From NCBI RefSeq assembly GCF_051401765.1, contig NW_027480463.1, forward strand, positions 744,001-808,000: DNA of 64,000 bases, in the 5' to 3' direction. The notes beneath the pieces were generated by a model, which saw only the letters and a program-made list of their open reading frames with translations, did no database searches and had not been told where the DNA came from. Every line of letters begins with the position of its first letter. Within the stretch, counting starts at the first letter, position 1. Made by a program: the position numbers and the translations under genes. This document shows positions 53,485 to 63,618 of this stretch, piece by piece. This DNA comes from Calliopsis andreniformis. Taxonomy: Eukaryota; Arthropoda; Insecta; Hymenoptera; Andrenidae.

Positions 53485-55684
53485 AATCAAACCTCAATCC
53501 TCGACCCTCAGCCCTCATCCTCCATCATCAATCCTCAATCCTCAATCCCCAATCATCAAACCTCAATACTCAATCTTCAATCCTCAATCCTCATTCCTCA
53601 ATCCTCAATCCTCAATCCTCTGTCATAAATACTCAATCTTCAACCCTCAATCCTCATTCCTCAAACCTCAATCCTCAACCCTCAGTCCTCATCCTCAATT
53701 CTCAATTCTCAATTCCCAACCCTCAACCCTCAATCCTCAATCTTCACTCCTCAATAATCAATCTCCAATCCTAAATCGTCAATCCCCAACCTTCAATCCT
53801 TAATCCTCAATCTTCAATTCTTAATGCTCAATCCTCAATCCTCAATCCTCAGTCCTCAATCCTCAATCCTCAATAATCCAACCTCAATCATCAACAGTCA
53901 GTCCTCGTCCTCAATCCTCAAACCTCAATCCTCAATCCTCAATCTTCAACCCCCAATCCTCAATCCTGAATCCCCAATCCTCAATTTTCAATCCTCAATA
54001 CGCAATCTTCAATCCTCAATGCTCAATCCTCAATACTCAATCCTCAGTACTCAATCCACAATCCTCAATCCTCAAACCTCAATCCTCAATCGTCAGTCCT
54101 CGTCCTCAATCCTCAACACTCAATCCTCAATCCTCAATCTTCAATCATCAATACTCAGTCTTCAATACTCAATCATCAACCTTCAATCCTCAATCCTCAA
54201 TTCTCACTCTCCAATACTCAATCCTCAATCGTCAATCCTCAATCCTCAATCCTCAATCTTCAATCCTCAATACTCAATCTTCAGTCCTCAATCCTCAATC
54301 CTCAATCCTCAATCCTCAACCCTCAGTCCTCATCCTCAATTCTCAATTCTCAATTCTCAATCCTCAATCCTCAATCCTCAGTCTTCACTCCTCAATAATC
54401 AATCTCCAATCCTAAATCGTCAATCCCCAACCTTCAATCCTTAATCCTCAATCTTCAATTCTCAATGATCAATCCTCAATCCTCAATCCTCAGTCCTCAA
54501 TCCTCAATCCTCAATAATCCAACCTCAATCCTCAACCGTCAGTCCTCGTCCTCAATCCTCAAACCTCAATCCTCAATCCTCAATCTTCAATCCTCAATCC
54601 TCAATCCTGAATCCCCAATCCTCAATTTTCAATCCTCAATACGCAATCTTCAATCCTCAATGCTCAATCCTCAATCCTCAATCCTCAGTCCTCAATCCAC
54701 AATCCTCAATCCTCAAACCTCAATCCTCAATCGTCAGTCCTCGTCCTCAATCCTCAACACTCAATCCTCAATCCTCAATCTTCAATCATCAATACTCAGT
54801 CTTCAATCCTCAATCATCAATCTTCAATCCTCAATCCTCAATTCTCACTCTCCAATACTCAATCCTCAATCGTCAATCCTCAATCCTCAACCCTCAACCT
54901 TCAATCCCCAATACTCAATCTGCAATCCTCAATCCTCAATCCTCAATCCTCAACCCTCAACCTTCAATCCTCAATACGCAATCTTCAATCCTCAATGCTC
55001 AATCCTCACTCCTCAATACTCAATCCTCAATCGTCCATCATCAATCCCCAAACCCCAATCTTCAAACCTCAATCCTCAATCCTCAATCCTCAATCCTCAA
55101 TCTTCAATCCTCAATACTCAATCTTCAATCCTCAATCCTCAATCCTCAAACCTCAATCCTCAATCGTCAGTCCTCGTCCTCAATCCTCAACACTCAATCC
55201 TCAATGCTCAATTCTCAATCCTCAATCTTCAATCCTCAGTGCCCAGTCCTCAATCTTGAATCCTCAATCCTCAATCCTCGATTCTCATTCCTCAATCCTC
55301 AATCCTCAATCCTCAACCCTCAGACCTCATCGTCAATCCTCAATCCTCAGTCCTCACTCCTCAATCCTCATTCTTCAATCCTCAATACCAAATCCTCAAT
55401 CTTCAATCCTCAATCCTCAAACCTCAATTCTCAATCCTCAATCCTCAATCCTCAGACTTCAAACACCAATACTCAACCCTCAGTCCTCGTCCTCAATCCA
55501 CAACCCTCAATCCTCAATCCTCAATCCTCAATCCTCAATCCTCAACCCTCAATCCCCAATGCTAAATCCTCAATACCCAGTCCTCAGTCTTCAATCCTCA
55601 ATCCTCAATCCTCAATCCTCAATCCTCAATCCTCAATCCTCAATCCTCAATCCTCAATACTCAATCTTCAATCCTCAATCCTCA

Positions 55685-55790
55685 ATAGAATATCCTAAAT
55701 TCACAGGCTTCAGTACTCAATACTCAACCTGCAATCTTCAAATCTCTATCCACAAACATGAATTCTCATCACTCAACCCTCAACACTCAG
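55685..55790 (+). repeat. L module 16, short form (domain D copy 4)
   Basis: It lies 2,230 bp after P box 14. Private core change CCTAAATTCACAGG and CAGTACTC. Confidence 0.8.
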
Positions 55791-56592
55791 TCCCCAATCC
55801 TCAATCCTCAATCCTCAATTCCCAATCCTCAATCGTCGATCCTCAATCCCCAATACTCAATCTTCAATCCTCAATCCTCAATCCTCAATCCTCAATCCTC
55901 AATCTTCAATCCTCAATACTCAATCCTCAATCTTCAATCTTCAATACTCAAACTGCAATCCTCAATCCTCAGTCCTCACTCCTCAATCCTCATTCTTCAA
56001 TCCTCAATACCGAATCCTCAATCCCCAATCCTCAATCTTCAATCCTCAATCCTCAATCCTCAATCCTCAATCCTCAGTCTTCAATCCTCAATACTCAATC
56101 TTCATTCCTCAATCCTCAATCCTCAATCCTCAATCCTCAATCCTCGATCCTCAATCCTCAATCCTCAATCCTCAATCCTCAATCCTGAATCCCCAATCCT
56201 CAATTTTCAATCCTCAATACGCAATCTTCAATCCTCAATGCTCAATACTCAATCCTCAATCCTCAGTACTCAATCCACAATCCTCAATCCTCAATCCTCA
56301 ATCCTCAATCGTCAGTCCTCGTCCTCAATCCTCAACACTCAATCCTCAATCCTCAATCTTCAATCATCAATACACAATCTTCAATCCTCAATCCTCAATA
56401 CTCAAACCTCAATCCACACTCTTCAATCCTCATTCTTCAATCCTCAATGCCCAATCCTCAATCTTCAATCCTGCATCCTCAATCCTCAGTTCGCAATCCA
56501 CAATCCTCAATCCTCAGATCTCAGGCATCAATACTCAACCCTCAGTCCTCGTCCTCAACCTACAACCCTCAATCCTCAATCCTCAATACTCA

Positions 56593-56622
56593 ATAGAATA
56601 TCCTGAATTCTCAGGATTCTAT
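56593..56622. repeat. P box 15 (domain D copy 5)
   Basis: It lies 3,138 bp after P box 14, in the tandem duplicate. Confidence 0.85.
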
Positions 56623-58822
56623 AATCAAACCTCAATCCTCGACCCTCAGCCCTCATCCTCCATCATCAATCCTCAATCCTCAATCCCCAATCATCAAACC
56701 TCAATACTCAATCTTCAATCCTCAATCCTCATTCCTCAATCCTCAATCCTCAATCCTCTGTCATAAATACTCAATCTTCAACCCTCAATCCTCATTCCTC
56801 AAACCTCAATCCTCAACCCTCAGTCCTCATCCTCAATTCTCAATTCTCAATTCCCAACCCTCAACCCTCAATCCTCAATCTTCACTCCTCAATAATCAAT
56901 CTCCAATCCTAAATCGTCAATCCCCAACCTTCAATCCTTAATCCTCAATCTTCAATTCTTAATGCTCAATCCTCAATCCTCAATCCTCAGTCCTCAATCC
57001 TCAATCCTCAATAATCCAACCTCAATCATCAACAGTCAGTCCTCGTCCTCAATCCTCAAACCTCAATCCTCAATCCTCAATCTTCAACCCCCAATCCTCA
57101 ATCCTGAATCCCCAATCCTCAATTTTCAATCCTCAATACGCAATCTTCAATCCTCAATGCTCAATCCTCAATACTCAATCCTCAGTACTCAATCCACAAT
57201 CCTCAATCCTCAAACCTCAATCCTCAATCGTCAGTCCTCGTCCTCAATCCTCAACACTCAATCCTCAATCCTCAATCTTCAATCATCAATACTCAGTCTT
57301 CAATACTCAATCATCAACCTTCAATCCTCAATCCTCAATTCTCACTCTCCAATACTCAATCCTCAATCGTCAATCCTCAATCCTCAATCCTCAATCTTCA
57401 ATCCTCAATACTCAATCTTCAGTCCTCAATCCTCAATCCTCAATCCTCAATCCTCAACCCTCAGTCCTCATCCTCAATTCTCAATTCTCAATTCTCAATC
57501 CTCAATCCTCAATCCTCAGTCTTCACTCCTCAATAATCAATCTCCAATCCTAAATCGTCAATCCCCAACCTTCAATCCTTAATCCTCAATCTTCAATTCT
57601 CAATGATCAATCCTCAATCCTCAATCCTCAGTCCTCAATCCTCAATCCTCAATAATCCAACCTCAATCCTCAACCGTCAGTCCTCGTCCTCAATCCTCAA
57701 ACCTCAATCCTCAATCCTCAATCTTCAATCCTCAATCCTCAATCCTGAATCCCCAATCCTCAATTTTCAATCCTCAATACGCAATCTTCAATCCTCAATG
57801 CTCAATCCTCAATCCTCAATCCTCAGTCCTCAATCCACAATCCTCAATCCTCAAACCTCAATCCTCAATCGTCAGTCCTCGTCCTCAATCCTCAACACTC
57901 AATCCTCAATCCTCAATCTTCAATCATCAATACTCAGTCTTCAATCCTCAATCATCAATCTTCAATCCTCAATCCTCAATTCTCACTCTCCAATACTCAA
58001 TCCTCAATCGTCAATCCTCAATCCTCAACCCTCAACCTTCAATCCCCAATACTCAATCTGCAATCCTCAATCCTCAATCCTCAATCCTCAACCCTCAACC
58101 TTCAATCCTCAATACGCAATCTTCAATCCTCAATGCTCAATCCTCACTCCTCAATACTCAATCCTCAATCGTCCATCATCAATCCCCAAACCCCAATCTT
58201 CAAACCTCAATCCTCAATCCTCAATCCTCAATCCTCAATCTTCAATCCTCAATACTCAATCTTCAATCCTCAATCCTCAATCCTCAAACCTCAATCCTCA
58301 ATCGTCAGTCCTCGTCCTCAATCCTCAACACTCAATCCTCAATGCTCAATTCTCAATCCTCAATCTTCAATCCTCAGTGCCCAGTCCTCAATCTTGAATC
58401 CTCAATCCTCAATCCTCGATTCTCATTCCTCAATCCTCAATCCTCAATCCTCAACCCTCAGACCTCATCGTCAATCCTCAATCCTCAGTCCTCACTCCTC
58501 AATCCTCATTCTTCAATCCTCAATACCAAATCCTCAATCTTCAATCCTCAATCCTCAAACCTCAATTCTCAATCCTCAATCCTCAATCCTCAGACTTCAA
58601 ACACCAATACTCAACCCTCAGTCCTCGTCCTCAATCCACAACCCTCAATCCTCAATCCTCAATCCTCAATCCTCAATCCTCAACCCTCAATCCCCAATGC
58701 TAAATCCTCAATACCCAGTCCTCAGTCTTCAATCCTCAATCCTCAATCCTCAATCCTCAATCCTCAATCCTCAATCCTCAATCCTCAATCCTCAATACTC
58801 AATCTTCAATCCTCAATCCTCA

Positions 58823-58928
58823 ATAGAATATCCTAAATTCACAGGCTTCAGTACTCAATACTCAACCTGCAATCTTCAAATCTCTATCCACAAACATGAA
58901 TTCTCATCACTCAACCCTCAACACTCAG
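58823..58928 (+). repeat. L module 17, short form (domain D copy 5)
   Basis: Carries the same private bases as L module 16; 2,230 bp after P box 15. Confidence 0.8.
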
Positions 58929-60626
58929 TCCCCAATCCTCAATCCTCAATCCTCAATTCCCAATCCTCAATCGTCGATCCTCAATCCCCAATACTCAATC
59001 TTCAATCCTCAATCCTCAATCCTCAATCCTCAATCCTCAATCTTCAATCCTCAATACTCAATCCTCAATCTTCAATCTTCAATACTCAAACTGCAATCCT
59101 CAATCCTCAGTCCTCACTCCTCAATCCTCATTCTTCAATCCTCAATACCGAATCCTCAATCCCCAATCCTCAATCTTCAATCCTCAATCCTCAATCCTCA
59201 ATCCTCAATCCTCAGTCTTCAATCCTCAATACTCAATCTTCATTCCTCAATCCTCAATCCTCAATCCTCAATCCTCAATCCTCGATCCTCAATCCTCAAT
59301 CCTCAATCCTCAACCTTCAATCCTCAATACTCAGTATTCAATACTCAATCCTCAATCCTCAATCCTCAATCCTCATTCTTCAATCCTCAATACCCAATCC
59401 ACAATCTTCAATCCTCAGTCCTCAACCCTCAATTCTCAATACTCAATCCTCAATCCTCAGACCTCAAACAGCAATACTCAACCCTCAGTCCTAGTCCTCA
59501 ATCCACAAGCATCAATACCCAATCCTCAATATTCAATCATCAATATTCAATTTTGAGTCCTCAATCCTCAATCCTCAATCCTCAATCCTCAATCTTCAAT
59601 CCTCAATACTCAATCTTCATTCCTCAATCCTCAATCCTCAATCCTCAGTTCTCAAGCCTCAATCCTCAATCCTCAATCCTCAATCCTCAATCTTCAATCC
59701 TCAATCCTCAATCCTCAATCCTCAATTCTCAATCCTCAATCCTCAATCCTCAATCCTCAATCCTCAATCCTCAATCTTCAATCCTCAATACTCAAACTGC
59801 AATCCTCAATGCTCAGTCCTCACTCCTCAATCCTCATTCTCCAATCCTCAATACCGAATCATCAATCTTCAATCTTCAATCCTCAATCCTCAATTCTCAA
59901 TCCTCAATCCTCAATCCTCAGACTTCAAACACCAATACTCAACCCTCAGTCCTCGTCCTCAATCCACAACCCTCAATCCTGAATCCTCAATCCTCAATCC
60001 TAAATCCTCAACCCTCAATCCCCAATGCTAAATCCTTAATACCCAATCCTCAGTCTTCAATTCTCAATCCTCAATCCTCAATCCTCAATCCTCAACTCTC
60101 AGTCCTCAATCCTCAATCTTCGATCCTCAATACTCAATCTTCAACCTTCAATCCTCAATCCTCAATCCTCAAGCTTCAATCCTCAATACTGAATCTTCAA
60201 TCCTCAATATTCAATCCTCAATGTTCAATCCGCAATACCCAATCCTCAATCTTCAATACTCAATCCTCAATCCTCAATCCTCAATCCTCAATCTTCAATC
60301 CTCAATACTCAACCTTCAATCCTCAATCCTCAATCCTCAATCCTCAATCCACAGTCTTCAATCCTCAATACCCAATCTTCAATCCTCAATCCTCAATCAT
60401 CAATCCTCAATGCTCAATCCTCAATCCTCAATCCTCAACCCTCAATCTTCAATCCTCAATACTCAAGCTGCAATCCTCAATCCTCAATCCTCAATCCTCA
60501 ATCCTCATTCTTCAATCCTCAGTGCCCAGTCCTCAATCTTGAATCCTCAATCCTCAATCCTCGATTCTCATTCCTCAATCCTCAATCGTCAATCCTCAAT
60601 CCTCAATCATCAACCCTCAATCCTCA

Positions 60627-61416
60627 ATGTTGAATCCTCAATACCCAATCCTCAATACTCAATCCTCAATCTTCAATCCTCAATACTCAATCTTCATTCC
60701 TCAATCCTCAATCCTCAATCCTCAATCCTCAATCCTCGATCCTCAATCCTCAATCCTCAATCTTCAATCTTCAATCCTCAATACTCAGTATTCAATACTC
60801 AATCCTCAATCCTCAATCCTCAATCCTCATTCTTCAATCCTCAATACCCAATCCACAATCTTCAATCCTCAATCCTCAACCCTCAATTCTCAATACTCAG
60901 TCCTCAATCCTCAGACCTCAAACAGCAATACTCAACCCTCAGTCCTCGTCCTCAATCCACAAGCATCAATACCCAATCCTCAATCTTCAATCATCAATAT
61001 TCAATCTTGAGTCCTCAATCCTCAATCCTCAATCCTCAATCTTCAATACTCAATCCTCAATCCTCAATCCTCAATCCTCAATCTTCAATCCTCAATACTC
61101 AACCTTCAATCCTCAATCCTCAATCCTCAATCCTCAATCCACAGTCTTCAATCCTCAATACCCAATCTTCAATCCTCAATCCTCAACCATCAATCCTCAA
61201 TGCTCAATCCTCAATCCTCAATCCTCAACCCTCAATCTTCAATCCTCAATACTCAAGCTGCAATCCTCAATCCTCAATCCTCAATCCTCAATCCTCATTC
61301 TTCAATCCTCAGTGCCCAGACCTCAATCTTGAATCCTCAATCCTCAATCCTCGATTCTCATTCCTCAATCCTCAATCGTCAATCCTCAATCCTCAATCCT
61401 CAACCCTCAATCCTCA
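60627..61416 (+). repeat. 790-bp x subunit (domain C type) beyond domain D
   Basis: It begins with ATGTTGAATCCTCAATACCC and has M' and CAAGCTGC in the same order as the x subunits at 29,620, 31,472 and 34,470, with the same 790-bp length. Confidence 0.8.
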
Positions 61417-62980
61417 ATGTTGAATCCTCAATACCCAATCCTCAATACTCAATCCTCAATCTTCAATCCTCAATACTCAATCTTCATTCCTCAATCCTCA
61501 ATCCTCAATCCTCAATCCTCAATCCTCGATCCTCAATCCTCAATCCTCAATCTTCAATCCTCATTCTTCAATCCTCAATACCCAATCCACAATCTTCAAT
61601 CCTCAATCCTCAACCCTCAATTCTCAATCCTCAATCCTCAATCCTCAGACTTCAAACACCAATACTCAACCCTCAGTCCTCGTCCTCAATCCACAACCCT
61701 CAATCCTCAATCCTCAATCCTCAATCCTCAATCCTCAACCCTCAATCCCCAATGCTAAATCCTCAATACCCAATCCTCAGTCTTCAATCCTCAATCCTCA
61801 ATCCTCAATCCTCAATCCTCAATCCTCAATCCTCAATCCTCAATACTCAATCTTCAATCCTCAATCTTCAATCCTCAATCCTCAATCCTCAATCCTCAAT
61901 CCTCAATCCTCAATTCTCAAACCTCAATCGTCAATCCTCAATCCCCAATACTCAATCTTCAATCCTCAATCCTCAATCCTCAATCCTCAATCCTCAATCT
62001 TCAATCCTCAATACTCAATCTTCAATTCTCAATCCTCAATCCTCAATCCTCAATCCTCAATCCTCAATCCTCAATCCTCAATCTTCAATCCTCAATACTC
62101 AAACTGCAATCCTCAATCCGCAGTCCTCACTCCTCAATCCTCATTCTTCAATCCTCAATACCGAATCCTCAATTTCCAATCCTCAATCCTCAATCCTCAA
62201 TTCTCAATCATCAATCCCCAATCCTGAGACTTCAAACACCAATACTCAACCCTCAGTCCTCGTCCTCAATCCACAACCCTCAATCCTCAATCCTCAATCT
62301 TCAATCATTAATATTCAATCTTCAATCCTCAATCCTCAATCCTCAATCCTCAACCCTCAATCCCCAATGCTCAATCCTCAATACCCAATCCTCAGTCTTC
62401 AATCCTCAATTCTCAATCCTCAATCGTCAATCTTCGATCCTCAATACTCAATCTTCAATCCTCAATCCTCAATCCTCAATCCTCAATCCTCAATCCTCAA
62501 TCTTCAATGCTCAATACTCAAACTGCAATCCTCAATCCTCAGTCCTCACTCCTCAACCCTCATTCTTCAGTCCTCAATACCGAATCCTCAATCTTCAGAC
62601 CTCAATCCTCAATCCTCAATTCTCAATCCTCAATCCTCAATCCTCAGACTTCAAACACCAATACTCAACCCTCAGTCCTCGTCCTCAATCCACAACCCCC
62701 AATCCTCAATCCTCAATCTTCAATCATTAATATTCAATCTTCAATCCTCAATCCTCAGTCCTCAATCCTCAACCCTCAATCCCCAATGCTCAATCCTCAA
62801 TACCCAATCCTCAGCCTTCAATCCTCAATCCTCAATCCTCAATCCTCAATCCTCAATTCTCAGTCCTCAATCCTCAATCTTCAATCCTCAATACTCAATC
62901 TTCAATCTTCAATCCTCAATCCTCAATCCTCAATCTTCAATCCTCAATACTGAATCTTCAGTGGTCAATCTTCAATCCTC

Positions 62981-63618
62981 AATGTTCAATCCGCAATACC
63001 CAATCCTCAATCTTCAATACTCAATCCTCAATCCTCGATCCTCAATCCTCAATCTTCAATCCTCAATACTCATCCTTCAATCCTCAATCCTCAATCCTCA
63101 ATCCTCAATCCACATTCTTCAATCCTCAACACCCAATCCTCAATCTTCAATCCTCAATCCTCAGTCCTCAATTCTCAATCCTCAGTCCTCAATCCTCAGA
63201 CCACAAACATCAAGACTCAACCCTCAGTCCTCGTCCTCAATTCACAACCCTCAATCCTCGATCCTCAATCTTCAATCATGAATATTCAATATTCAATCCT
63301 CAATCCTCAATCATCAATACTCAATACACAATCCTCAATGTTCAATCCTCGATACCCAATCCTCAATCTTCAATCCTCAATCCTCAATCCTCAATCCTCA
63401 ATCCTCAATCCTCAATCCTCAGTCCTCAAGCCTCAATCCTGAATCCTCAAACCTGAATCCTCAGTCTTCAGCCCTCACTCCTCAACAATCAGTTGTCCAT
63501 CCTCAATCCTCAATAGAATATCCTCAATTCACAGGTTTCAATACTCAATACTCAACCTGCAATCTTCAAATCTCTATCCACAAACATCAATTCTCATCAC
63601 TCAACCCTCAACACTCAG
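62981..63618 (+). repeat. B-core module, copy 3
   Basis: This returns 40 kb after copy 2, beyond domain D. The marker-to-L distance is 502 bp. It differs at several bases, for example GACCACAAACATCAAGAC where copy 2 has GACCTCAAACATCAATAC, and CAGGTTTC where copy 2 has CAGGCTTC. Confidence 0.75.
63483..63618 (+). repeat. L module 18, long form without the internal EcoRI base
   Basis: It starts CAACAATCAGTTGTCC and keeps ACATCAATTCTC as in domain A, although its surroundings match the B-core. It has CAGGTTTCAATAC after the core. Confidence 0.8.

Larger units (their letters stand above)
52080..56172 (+). repeat. Domain D higher-order repeat, copy 4
   Basis: This follows the copy 3 pattern at an offset of 5,420 bp through P (53,455) and L (55,685). 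Its right part from about 53,035 is the first half of a 3,138-bp tandem duplication. Private variants include CCTAAATTCACAGG and CAGTACTC in the L module and CGTCCATCATC near 55,032. Confidence 0.8.
53035..56172 (+). repeat. 3,138-bp tandem duplication, first copy
   Basis: It contains the P box at 53,455 and the L module at 55,685. Every landmark checked recurs exactly 3,138 bp later. The left edge is ambiguous within a run of perfect heptamers. Confidence 0.85.
56173..59310 (+). repeat. 3,138-bp tandem duplication, second copy (domain D copy 5)
   Basis: P lies at 56,593 and L at 58,823. It shares with the first copy several variants absent from other D copies: CGTCCATCATC (58,171), CCTAAATTCACAGG in the L module and CAGTACTC after it. 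At 59,310 the sequence changes to CAACCTTCAATCCTCAATAC, ending the duplicate. Confidence 0.85.
20314..62680 (+). repeat. Dispersed M and M' boxes (off-register strings repeated through domains B, C and D)
   Basis: M reads CAGACTTCAAACACCAATAC followed by CTCAACCCTCAGTCCTCGTC and a CCACAACCC end. By eye there are about 31 copies, starting near 20.3 kb and ending near 62.6 kb. M' reads CAGACCTCAAACAGCAATAC, has the same middle, and ends CCACAAGCATCAATACCC; about 13 copies lie at 24.1, 26.1, 28.3, 28.8, 29.9, 30.7, 31.8, 32.5, 33.7, 34.8, 35.5, 59.5 and 60.9 kb. The shared CCTCGT is a 6-bp unit that shifts register. M and M' are diverged versions of one string. M is found in B, C and D; M' is found in B, C and C' but not in D. 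No coding or RNA role is visible. Confidence 0.75.

Noticed and set aside
378..56622. P boxes as transcription terminators or as transposon terminal repeats
   Set aside because: There is no T-run after the hairpin, no gene to terminate, no flanking target-site duplication and no internal coding sequence between P copies.
120..63281. More than a hundred open reading frames of 61-874 codons on the + strand, as a family of Asn/Pro/Gln/Ser-rich repeat proteins
   Set aside because: They follow from the stop-free 7-bp repeat. Frames overlap in different registers yet encode the same heptapeptide, none has a distinct N-terminus, signal peptide or domain, and starts are chance TCAATGC units.
1401..63497. 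CAACAATCAGTTGTC in long L modules as an operator or integration site
   Set aside because: The inverted repeat is only 4-5 bp per arm and has no associated gene. It is better described as part of the repeat module.
378..63618. P/L core as a CENP-B box
   Set aside because: It lacks the TTCG and CGGG elements of the CENP-B consensus. Only the general idea of a conserved box in a satellite is similar.
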